Shown one piece after another: positions 45,901 to 51,269 of a stretch of DNA of 64,000 bases. This stretch comes from Lacrimispora sphenoides JCM 1415. Its GTDB lineage: Bacteria; Bacillota; Clostridia; Lachnospirales; Lachnospiraceae. Below the pieces are notes generated by a model. That model saw only the letters and a program-made list of their open reading frames with translations, was not told the DNA's origin and made no database searches. Each line of letters opens with the position of its first letter. Position 1 is the first letter of the stretch. The translations under genes were made by a program, and so were the position numbers. The DNA is taken from assembly GCF_900105615.1 (NCBI RefSeq), contig NZ_LT630003.1:4523501-4587500 (forward strand), in the 5' to 3' direction.

Positions 45901-46797
45901 TATGGAAATCAAAAGGTAGGGAGTGAATACGCAGCAACGGGTGTAAAATATGCGAATTTAAAAGACATAAACCGTATGCAAGAGGAGGCGGTAGATAATC
46001 TTACCCGATTGATGAATCTTGCTAAGAATTCGAGTATGGCAAAATATTGTCAGATATTTAATGCAGGAAAGCAATTAGGGGGATCAACTTTCTGGAAGAT
46101 CCTGGATAGAGAGACGATAGGGAAAATATATGTATTGTTCGGAGACACATCCCGTTATAATTATACGGATAAACAATTCTGGGAAGACAGCGATAGAATT
46201 TGGAAAAACATAATAGAAAAAATATATGGGCCGGGAACTCAAGATGCAAGTGAACTAAAAAAACTTCGTAAGATATATGAAGCAGGGATTGACGTGGGAT
46301 ATGGACTAGGGCTTACAATGCTCTTGTCATTTCTCAGTTCTAAAGGAAAACAATCTGTAAGTGGAGGAGATTACAAGAGTGTTTTAGTAATGGATCAATA
46401 TGGAAATACCTATTCCGTGATGGTTCCGCAGGCAGTGATTGAGGGTGGTATTTCAGGAGAACTGGGAGCTGGAGCAGCAATACTGGGAATGACTGGAGGT
46501 AAGGGGGATTCTGGAACTAAAAGGATTGATGATATACTGGAAGGTGCCACCGAGACCACTAATAATGCAGGAAAAGCAAGAAATTTTGAAAAAACCGGAG
46601 GTTTTGAAAAGACACTTGAAGATTTCAATAGTTTAAATCCGTCAAATGTAAAAGACATTCAAACAAAATATGGCCCAGGAAAAGTAGGAACTCTGAGTGA
46701 TGGAACAACAGTTGTAGCGAGACCTGGAAGTACCACTGGTGGGCCAACATTAGAAATAACAGTATCTAATAATAAAATATATAAAATCAGATATTAA
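36937..46797 (+). CDS. Giant secreted YD/RHS-repeat polymorphic toxin (cassette 1, expressed copy)
   Basis: 3286 residues; the start at ATG 36937 follows AAAGGAG. Layout by residue: signal peptide 1-36 (basic, then hydrophobic, ending SFGA); acidic linker 60-180; DNRLRE-type domain about 430-570; LysM-like segment about 750-800; DUF6531 about 828-895; dozens of YD repeats about 1010-2640; an Asn/Gly/Ser-rich hinge 2650-2790; RHS core 2850-2972 with the DP-x14-18-DPNG form used for self-cleavage in Rhs proteins; pretoxin 2973-3190; toxin tip from about 3191. The tip (KTGGFEKTLEDFNSL...VGTLSDGTTVV...IYKIRY) resembles C-terminal toxin modules of other polymorphic toxins, but no class is claimed. 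It has the build of a WapA/Rhs contact-dependent toxin, with the cognate immunity gene 13 bp downstream. Confidence 0.92.
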   Translation: MSMRGKRRRFVKQLFSYLLCVSMVAPGMTPIVSFGAEYINNRPRYVDFASPEALTLEELGFDQNETEAAVAEDDASETAATDPSDETNTAETPEVEESHEAETSPAGTDEEETSPADTDGKASGTEASGTEETGKSDSGSEGTKEENGTSLTEENKKVDITLEEQEETREPELYYDYDQYIDEPEGQLVQFNESYRTYRTGEGQYVTVAGGYSGLYRDENGVVGQIDNSLTETEEEYTVGTPSSALPRSRAKTVAGYGNSAGSSRVLFPEKINTSQGVSIEREGHRIELIPSGGSFKKSAVSDNTIRYSDVYPGVDYQYSLVGNTLKEDIILLEKTERNQFSFSIKTGGLKAAQEKNTIILYSDNKRQPEFVLEAPLMIDADGKTSEDLVMKLSGEEGSYRATVTADKKWLQDEDRSYPVRIDPSAVNMVPSEFVLVNVADGQPSKFLGNMGPMYAGYREGFGNMRTYIAINGDWTQVMGQAVCTQATFRIGTQTGNGVGKTRIELRAPGKEWNATTLTWNQLKEPLPELIDVLDSPGPDQTLEYDITAMMQSWMTGSRLQAGLELQAANEPKSEAQAPLRMPAESFYNRDHTAMGPRIDISWEGELLGDLALLDINALTAQVNPAVKESESGGRTTMGVLAHGISQAGSKVTWELREMDHEAAKDVVTAEDSYTSPDFSKEIAFIEAFNSQAKTGNWQSQALESGLILKTDTIYQVMAVAEGVVLEEDPETGEMVPGEETATSEEKLSDEFLLYEVLSLDLLTRIADHYGVEEKTIQKDNRLSNGLTFSGDILFIRNPQQSAPYTPKPLTDAEQMMIDMLLNGMGKDCVFSHEPINMNTGDFFMQQTDAELEELGGIFAFQRSYNSIAAHFLSEFGIGWSSPFGQRLTVRYNGDILYRKDDGGAINFAKQSDGSYQAPDGYDMVLVSADSIDLETADIPSEDEEEGTPSEASIKTYARNFSFLEDGPAVMTEEAEEAEEDGEEEEEEDNRVPEATAWELKKSDGTVLTFDARGLLRYVTDRKGYRTVLLYDENDDVRQIRTPSGKLFDLTADEYHRITSVTLPNGGIITYGYDESHNLISVTDPEGGVRRYEYDDTHHMTAWYDENGSRIVENVYDKDGRVTSQTDALGNTTNLAYENGCTVSTDNRGNVTRYYMDSRRRISRIEYPDGSSESTIYTEDNRVAGRTDERGVTTSYTYDKNGNILTETRGDGSQASYTYNDLNLPLTAADYEGNVTTFTYDESGNLLSMTDGEDNTVHYTYDELNRMVSIKDANGGTHKFTYDGAVVASMTDGEGYIWTFAYDDMNHVLEASDPLGNTKSYEYNLKGWRTSETEKDGGTTKYEFDAVGTVLSITDAMGEETAFNYDKMYNILSGRDALGNTLDYVYDENYNKIKERDAKGGETHYTYDSRNRLIKTTDVLGQEIAYELDGKGNILKTTDRRGNIRSTLYHTILNLPVLKKDALGNETYYSYDHNGNLKKVTYPDGTSISYTYDRAGRMVSTTAQNGLVTKLSYDGNGNIIRINDDETRVYQFKYDLNNRIVRAEDPLGGITLYSYDGAGNQKKVTDAESNATGYAYDAAGRLKEVTDALNGSVTAEYDLNGNTLKTTDQNGTSTSYHYDVIGQVLAEVDAAGFITAMEYDSLGNVEKVTDALKGETSMEMDALSRTTRMTDAMGHEYKYTYDANGNVIRVLYPDGDSVVMVYDANDRMIKSIDEADVITSYTYDPMGRITEAKDNIGNTMTYEYDESGNLVKQTDTIGRSAVYEYDKFNHLISVTGTDLATTRYGYDALDRLTEVTDPEGKQTSYEYDKVGNLVKTRSPGEAVYTYAYDAINRLTKKVNPLGAATTFQYDAKGNLTGTVDGEGAENSYVYDATNRLTTFIDGRGNGTAYEYDELSRLLSYTTAEGNKQEYRYDADSNLTKVKDANGLITEYQYDVMGNLVKSISPKGAVTAYTYDKHDEVTSITDPAGNVTAYEVDLNRQVLSRQEKNGGTYSYSYDAVHRLTGVKTPLGLSRSFTYDVADNIVTDTDTLGRTNAYTYDIMHRMTKAVDAKGGETEYGYDVRGNRNAVTDALGYTWNYRYDKIDQLTASVDPEGKATEVAYNLVGEIASVTKPGERTTSFGYDKNYNRTAITDPKGYIYEYTYDKDNRLTDTKDPLAQTGHITYDKGSRVTSVKDKMGLTESYTYDPHGNVLSVQVTNGLMTRFSYDILDHLVKVTMPSNLTTTYAYDVMGNVTAMTDTMKRTTAYTYDLEGNMTSLVNAEGRKEQSAYDAGGRIISHTTNSGDTIRYDYDKLNDLVEKSYEDANGQKQAEGVVYGYDALGQRVSMMDTTGESTYEYDSLGRITKVTSGSGQATTYAYDGADQLESITYPDGKSVHYQYDKNDNITKVTGRDGTVTSYIYDAINRVTEIHRPNGISTYNTYNARDQITEMKNLCDEDGWIASEYHYTYDDRGFIVGEDVVESLYAYAWDDKHDGRHENGKHDDLYPHGDTHNNKHDKDAKDNYQIIGTKRTFEYDDDGKLLKATEEEERQGTYVYTYRYDDMGNRTFYSKTRNGTVLESAEYTYNASNQKISAKLYDGKKNTTMKYEYDADGNLISETGKKGTDKVELTYDYTVENRLKAVFDADELLVAAAYDGDGNRLFQLNYNLHTDDDWKGNSGNGNGNNKDNTGSGNSGTSVASGISGVLASIVEFFTGTGEEPEAEPETQEESNGNKNKDKGNDGNATNNGKGNGNGKDNSSGNNGNSGNGNNGNDSGNSGNGNAETESSNNGTETANGSGNTNNTGGSQNQSGILMPQKPVSDVEQGLIDLIKTTGKYKNYELIEYVNDVNREYTEVLIEVNIDGEMDTAYTYGIERLAIERFTGWTGYYTNDPRGSVTGVTDSEGTLWKSYRYSPTGDINFGKPEYNNVYSYNAEDYNPNLEFQYLRSRYYDVERGDFLTEDTYLGQITDPLSLNRYNYVKGSAPNYVDPNGMYSVPKSAASYDSKKEDTYGNQKVGSEYAATGVKYANLKDINRMQEEAVDNLTRLMNLAKNSSMAKYCQIFNAGKQLGGSTFWKILDRETIGKIYVLFGDTSRYNYTDKQFWEDSDRIWKNIIEKIYGPGTQDASELKKLRKIYEAGIDVGYGLGLTMLLSFLSSKGKQSVSGGDYKSVLVMDQYGNTYSVMVPQAVIEGGISGELGAGAAILGMTGGKGDSGTKRIDDILEGATETTNNAGKARNFEKTGGFEKTLEDFNSLNPSNVKDIQTKYGPGKVGTLSDGTTVVARPGSTTGGPTLEITVSNNKIYKIRY

Positions 46798-46810
46798 TAT
46801 GGAGGTGAAT

Positions 46811-47206
46811 ATGGAGCAATGGGAAGAGGTTTTTAAAGGCATGATACCAAGAGGAAAATACCAAGTTTTGTTAGAGAATGGTGAAGAAAATGGCCTATTA
46901 GTTCGACTTGAGAGTAAAAACAATTCGGTATATATTAATTTTGGTGCTGTATCTGCTTTTAGAATGCTAGATGAAGGTATTGTGCTAGATAACTTATTTG
47001 AAGAATCTCAGATTCAGAAATATAAAAGGGAGGATTTTGCTAACGTTATTTATAAACTTGAAAACGGAGAATTCGGCAAGTTTGTAAAAACAATTGGTGG
47101 TGATTTGTGTGAATATTTGGGTTTAAAACATTTTGTTATTATTACCATGAATTACATAATTGAAATTATCACAAGGTGGGAACCACAAATTAATATGAAG
47201 AAGTAA
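46811..47206 (+). CDS. Putative immunity protein 1
   Basis: 131 residues, acidic, no signal peptide and no membrane helix. The start is ATG 46811 because GGAGGTGAAT lies directly before it; the frame is open back to 46799. It begins 13 bp after the RHS gene stop, the standard place for the immunity partner of a polymorphic toxin. No family is recognised. The assignment as immunity rests only on position and size. Confidence 0.65.
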   Translation: MEQWEEVFKGMIPRGKYQVLLENGEENGLLVRLESKNNSVYINFGAVSAFRMLDEGIVLDNLFEESQIQKYKREDFANVIYKLENGEFGKFVKTIGGDLCEYLGLKHFVIITMNYIIEIITRWEPQINMKK

Positions 47207-47395
47207 TGTGTGAAACAAAAAATCCTTACTTTTATGGTGCTTTTTAAATGGTGTACCTGTGACATAACCTTATAAACACCGTAATAAAAAAGAATTTTGG
47301 CGGTTACATCACCTTAGACAGTACAGAACCCTAATTACAGCACCTTTAGGATCAGGGTATAGCCATAGTATTTGAACAGCCCCGTATTCTCGCCA

Positions 47396-47453
47396 TACAG
47401 CGGTCGGCACTGCCGACCGCTGTAACCGCAAGGGGCGCTTCACAGCCCCTTGC
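47396..47453 (+). repeat. Cassette-boundary element, copy A: twin hairpins
   Basis: Hairpin 1 is a nearly loopless palindrome (TACAGCGGTCGGCA / TGCCGACCGCTGTA, 47396-47424). Hairpin 2 is GCAAGGGGC / GCCCCTTGC (47428-47453). The same two-hairpin layout, with different bases in the stems, starts copies B (51162) and C (54361). The homologous sequence then runs on to about 47760 and includes the shared block GAGCGTACACGGGCTAAGG at 47672. The span 47207-47395 shows nothing else I recognise. Confidence 0.75.
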
Positions 47454-47789
47454 TTTATCCTGCTCTATTTTCGAACCAGTACATATGGGCTAAAATTTGC
47501 CTGAAAATGGGTTTTGGTGATGACTCGCACAATGGCATCTTATTTTCTTTGGAGGAAAACATATCGGTGAAAAATCGCCTTCCCTTCTCCAAATCGGCTC
47601 ACATTTGTTTTTGACCCCATATATGAGCAACTATGCCAATTCTGTCTTTTTGAAGGCACACTGGGCAACACGAGCGTACACGGGCTAAGGAGAATGAATT
47701 GCTGATAGGAGATGTGGTTAGGGTAGAAGCTTGCTTGGAGGGGGCATTTAAAATTGTCATGAAAATGTAAGAGAAAATTCTGATGATGG

Positions 47790-47859
47790 AGGCTGAACCC
47801 CTCTTTTCAAAAAAATCTGCTTATGGTAAAATGGGCAAACCGGGGGTTATAGGGGGGAT
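47790..47859 (+). repeat. 70-bp repeat block, copy 1 of 3
   Basis: Runs from GGCTGAACCCCTCTTTTCAA to CCGGGGGTTATAGGGGGG. Further copies are at 48964-49030, directly after the transposase remnant, and 54753-54820. Its position after the IS110 fragment suggests it may be an insertion-sequence end; that is inference. Confidence 0.65.
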
Positions 47860-47905
47860 AGAATGAACCTCATCTCTTTGGGATTTGGCCGACAGACGAA
47901 AAAAC

Positions 47906-48001
47906 AGCCACTGATTCCGTGACATGATATGATCCTCCATAAGTAGATTTTGGTTATTTACCATGTCTACTTATGGAGGATCATATCAGGATTCAGTGGC
48001 T
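47906..48001 (-). terminator. Very long hairpin terminator of the small minus-strand gene
   Basis: Outer stem of 13 bases (AGCCACTGAWTCC, one mismatch) and an inner perfect 23-base inverted repeat (47925-47947 with 47966-47988). On the minus strand it is followed by TTTTTTCG. It starts seven bases after the stop of the decayed gene at 48008. In copy C (about 54860-54900) only the outer stem is present, so the inner palindrome is an insertion here or a loss there. Confidence 0.65.
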
Positions 48002-48007
48002 ATTGAT

Positions 48008-48278
48008 TTACAGTTTTTCAATGTACTTCATAATGCGGATACCATCTGCGATGCCGCAGGAGTACAGATAGGATTCATTTTCAGCCATGTCAAACCCTTG
48101 AAGTACTATGTATTTGTTTAGGATATCCCCCTCCTTTTTGGGGAGCTTCTTGAGAATGGACTCTGCTTCTTCAAAAAATAGCAATTCTGATTCACAGCTT
48201 TCTCTTTCCACTTCTTTCTGGTGTAGCAGTATATCAATTCTCCACAATCACCAGATCTATAAGTTCTTGCTCGTTCAT
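48008..48278 (-). pseudogene. Decayed small gene, copy 1 (unknown family)
   Basis: The start ATG at 48278 has a perfect AAAGGAGGTGA site and reads MNEQELIDLVIVEN, then a stop. A two-base deletion relative to copy 2 (GAGAATTG against GAGAGAATTG) shifts the frame. The rest continues in another frame as RIDILLHQKEVERES and ends GIADGIRIMKYIEKL. The intact ancestor would have about 88 residues. I do not recognise the family with certainty. A second decayed copy is at 54913-55178. Confidence 0.7.
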
Positions 48279-48311
48279 GTTTTTTGTCACCTCCTTTGAG
48301 CCAAACGATAC

Positions 48312-48349
48312 TGTAACAAGCCTTAGGAGTCGATACCACTATGTAACAA
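48312..48349 (-). promoter_or_regulatory. Direct repeat TTGTTACA upstream of decayed small gene, copy 1
   Basis: On the minus strand, TTGTTACA occurs twice, 30 bases apart (48349-48342 and 48319-48312), each followed by GTATCG after a few bases. In copy 2 both repeats read TTGTCACA. Likely a paired regulator site or promoter element. Confidence 0.5.
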
Positions 48350-48614
48350 ACCCAACCTCAGCTTTTGTATCATACCTTACAAATCGAAAAAATCTATCCA
48401 GAATGACTTGCAATCACAAGGGACCAGAGGTAACATACACCAACCTTGAAAAAGGATTGCCCTGTAAAATTCTGGGTTTTGGAAGTGAATAGGCTTAATC
48501 TCCCTTGCGGTCATCGTAGCTTTGTGTGTAAATCGGTGAATAACGCTTATCAGCTGAGGTTGCCGGCGGTTTTATCATTTCAGGATGGAGACAGGATAAA
48601 AGGAAGGATGACAT
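48350..48614 (+). other. Conserved non-coding stretch upstream of the IS110 remnant
   Basis: About 265 bases that recur at about 55246-55490 with high similarity but no shared open frame. They include AGAGGTAACATACACCAACC and CGCTTATCAGCTGAGGTTGC. Here the stretch leads into the transposase remnant; in the other copy it runs straight into an RHS core fragment. In IS110 elements the non-coding end next to the transposase encodes a guide (bridge) RNA, which makes this stretch a candidate for such an end. Confidence 0.45.
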
Positions 48615-48887
48615 CTGAGAAAAGAAAATATCATTTATGTGGGAATCGACCTGCATAAGGAAACTCATACGGCAGTCATGCTTGATTGCTGGAATCGGAA
48701 ATTAGGAGAAATAACCTTTGAAAATAAGCCCTCGGAATTTTCTAAGCTGACGAGAAAGGTCAGCCGTTTTGTGACGGAGGAGAAGACGAAGACCGCTGTT
48801 TATGGCCTGGAAAATGCCTACGGTTATGGACGGACGTTGGCAGTGTGGCTTCTTGAAAAAGGAAATGTGGTAAAGGACGACCTATAA
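48615..48887 (+). pseudogene. IS110-family transposase, N-terminal remnant
   Basis: About 90 residues of a protein normally near 400. The IS110 DEDD-type N-terminus is plain: IIYVGIDLHKETHTAVML (first catalytic Asp) and YGLENAYGYGRTLAVWLLEKG (second acidic residue). The frame ends at TAA 48885-48887, with no trace of the C-terminal Tnp_20 domain after it. The start codon is missing (CTG or GTG). A 70-bp repeat block at 48964 may be the other end of the element. Confidence 0.8.
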
Positions 48888-48963
48888 GGTATGGGGAGAA
48901 ATTCGCCTAAGAAATAGATTATGAGGATGATTTATGTAGTGGTTGTCTGGTGGTCGATGGAAC

Positions 48964-49030
48964 AGGCTGAACCCCTCTTTTCAAAAAACCATATATGATA
49001 AACCGGGGTGGAGGGGATTATAGGGAGAAT
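48964..49030 (+). repeat. 70-bp repeat block, copy 2 of 3
   Basis: Same block as at 47790 and 54753, slightly shortened and diverged, between the transposase remnant and the start of cassette 2. Confidence 0.65.
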
Positions 49031-49063
49031 TAGGCCATTCTGGAGGTATTCCAAACCCCGTAC

Positions 49064-50404
49064 ACGGGAGTGTTAATGGAAGTGAACATTGACGGAGAAA
49101 TGGATACGGCTTATACTTATGGAAATGAACGTCTTGCCATAGAGCGTTTCACAGGCTGGACAGGTTATTATACCAATGATCCCATAGGAAGTGTCACTGG
49201 GGTAACCGACAGCAAGGGAACCTTGTGGAAGTCCTACCGCTACAGCCCAACCGGAGATATAAACTTTGGAAAGCCGGAATATAACAATGTTTACAGCTAC
49301 AATGCGGAGGATTACAACCCGAATCTGGAATTCCAGTATTTAAGAAGCCGTTACTATGATGTGGAACGTGGAGATTTCTTGACGGAAGATACATACCTTG
49401 GACAGATCACAGATCCACTGAGCCTGAATCGTTATAATTATGTAAAAGGCAGTGCGCCAAATTATGTAGATCCAAGCGGAATGTATTCAGTGCCGAAATC
49501 AGCAGCGTCCTATGATTCGAAAAAAGAAGATACTTATGGAAATCAAAAGGTAGGGAGTGAATACGCAGCAACGGGTGTAAAATATGCGACTTTAAAAGAC
49601 ATAAACCGTATGCAAGAGGAGGCGGTAGATAATCTTACCCGATTGATGAATCTTGCAAAGAATTCGAGTATGGCAAAATATTGTCAGATATTTAATGCAG
49701 GAAAGCAATTAGGGGGATCAACTTTCTGGAAGATCCTGGATAGAGAGACGATAGGGAAAATATATGTATTGTTCGGAGACACATCCCGTTATAATTATAC
49801 GGATAAACAATTCTGGGAAGACAGCGATAGAATTTGGAAAAACATAATAGAAAAAATATATGGGCCGGGAACTCAAGATGCAAGTGAACTAAAAAAACTT
49901 CGTAAGATATATGAAGCAGGGATTGACGTGGGATATGGACTTGGGCTTACAATGCTCTTGTCATTTCTCAGTTCTAAAGGAAAACAATCTGTAAGTGGAG
50001 GAGATTACAAGAGTGTCTTAGTAATGGATCAATATGGAAATACCTATTCCGTGATGGTTCCGCAGGCAGTGATTGAGGGTGGTATTTCAGGAGAACTGGG
50101 AGCTGGAGCAGCAATACTGGGAATGACTGGAGGTAAGGGGGATTCTGATTCTTATAAAAAGTATGACCCTAAGGAAATAGAAAAAAAATATGGACTGAGC
50201 AAAGGAGAATTTCATAGGGATGTAAAACCAGAAATATTATCGGATTTAACTGGCTCCAATTCACCCTATAAAGATTTGATGAAAAAGATGGGGAATAATC
50301 CAGATATATATTTGTCCTCAGATGGAAAAATTCAAATCGTTTCAACACAGTTTAAAGGTAAGTCATTTATTACAGACTTAAACATAAATGATTTCTTGCC
50401 ATAA
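49064..50404 (+). CDS. Cassette 2: orphan RHS core, pretoxin and alternative toxin tip
   Basis: An RHS C-terminal module without the rest of the protein. Homology to the big gene begins at about 49064 (matching 45430) inside a sequence junction GTACACGGG. It is nearly identical for about 1.08 kb, through the core, DPSG and pretoxin, up to GGKGDS. Beyond that point the tip is new: about 85 residues (KKYGLSKGEFHRDVKPEILS ... FITDLNINDFLP). The first possible codon is GTG 49070, with no ribosome site at the right distance, so it is probably silent. It reads as a donor that could replace the tip of cassette 1 by homologous recombination. The toxin family is not recognised. Confidence 0.8.
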   Translation, partial: TGVLMEVNIDGEMDTAYTYGNERLAIERFTGWTGYYTNDPIGSVTGVTDSKGTLWKSYRYSPTGDINFGKPEYNNVYSYNAEDYNPNLEFQYLRSRYYDVERGDFLTEDTYLGQITDPLSLNRYNYVKGSAPNYVDPSGMYSVPKSAASYDSKKEDTYGNQKVGSEYAATGVKYATLKDINRMQEEAVDNLTRLMNLAKNSSMAKYCQIFNAGKQLGGSTFWKILDRETIGKIYVLFGDTSRYNYTDKQFWEDSDRIWKNIIEKIYGPGTQDASELKKLRKIYEAGIDVGYGLGLTMLLSFLSSKGKQSVSGGDYKSVLVMDQYGNTYSVMVPQAVIEGGISGELGAGAAILGMTGGKGDSDSYKKYDPKEIEKKYGLSKGEFHRDVKPEILSDLTGSNSPYKDLMKKMGNNPDIYLSSDGKIQIVSTQFKGKSFITDLNINDFLP

Positions 50405-50412
50405 GTAAAGAT

Positions 50413-50446
50413 GCAGGTGTTCTAAGCACCAAAACAGAACACCTGC
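50413..50446 (+). terminator. Perfect 11-bp hairpin between toxin 2 and immunity 2
   Basis: GCAGGTGTTCT / AGAACACCTGC with a 12-base loop, directly before AAAGGAGG of the immunity gene. No U-tract follows, so it may be a processing or translation-control hairpin rather than a terminator. Confidence 0.55.
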
Positions 50447-50459
50447 AAAGGAGGTCAAT

Positions 50460-50966
50460 ATGTCTTATGAAATAAATATTATTGCTATAAATCAAGATAA
50501 GCCGATACAACAACCATTTTTTAACTCGTCAATATTACTGCATAATGAAAAAGAAAATATAGATATTAGTAGGTATGTAGAAATCTGGCCTTTTTTTTCG
50601 GCAACAAAAGGAATCTTGTATTCATTAGTTGTTGAAATGAATGAAGGGTATTATAGTGCATTCCCGTTATGTGATTCAGATTTTGATGTGAGTCTTCCAG
50701 AAGATATGTTGTTGATTAAGGTATTAGAAGAAGAGCGGGAGAACTTGACAGCTTTTATTATCAAAGAAACATATTATAAAGACTTTGTCAAATTAGTAAA
50801 ATTCTTGATAGAAAATGCTCCTAACAAAAGGATACTCTTCCAAACAAGGTATCAAGGTGGTGACAAGGAGTTAGTAATAGGGGTAATAAAATGGACAGAA
50901 TTTTTAACTATGTTGGCTCAGAAGCAAATCTTTTTCAATATCTGTTATATCATTGAAGAGGATTGA
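50460..50966 (+). CDS. Putative immunity protein 2
   Basis: 168 residues, soluble, with AAAGGAGGTCAAT before ATG 50460. It follows toxin tip 2 by 55 bp. No family recognised. The base composition is clearly more A+T-rich than the core genes, as for the toxin tips. Immunity role from position only. Unlike its toxin module, it has a good ribosome site, so it could be translated independently. Confidence 0.6.
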   Translation: MSYEINIIAINQDKPIQQPFFNSSILLHNEKENIDISRYVEIWPFFSATKGILYSLVVEMNEGYYSAFPLCDSDFDVSLPEDMLLIKVLEEERENLTAFIIKETYYKDFVKLVKFLIENAPNKRILFQTRYQGGDKELVIGVIKWTEFLTMLAQKQIFFNICYIIEED

Positions 50967-51161
50967 TATTCGAATTGTTTTTTGGACAAAAGATAACAGA
51001 AAAATCTCTTATCTAACCCATGTTCACCGCTATCAATACAGTAGGTTGTGGTTGAATGTGTACCCGGCAAAGCTTTGGTGTATGCCAACTTTGTCGTATT
51101 TTGACCACCTCCACCGTACCAAATTGTGAATCCTACCACCTAGCGTAAAATTGCTTCAAAT

Positions 51162-51217
51162 GCCCAGCACTGCTGGGCGAAATGGATAGCCGGGTGGTTG
51201 CTTTTGACCACCCGGCT
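51162..51217 (+). repeat. Cassette-boundary element, copy B: twin hairpins
   Basis: Hairpin 1 GCCCAGCACTGCTGGGC (51162-51178), hairpin 2 AGCCGGGTGGT / ACCACCCGGCT (51188-51198 with 51207-51217). Homology to copies A and C continues to about 51470, where it fuses into RHS sequence. It also reaches upstream to about 51047 as an unpaired match to copy C (54241 onward). Confidence 0.75.
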
Positions 51218-51269
51218 TTATCCTGCACTTTTTTCGACCCAGTCAATACGGCTGAAGTTTTCCTGAAAA

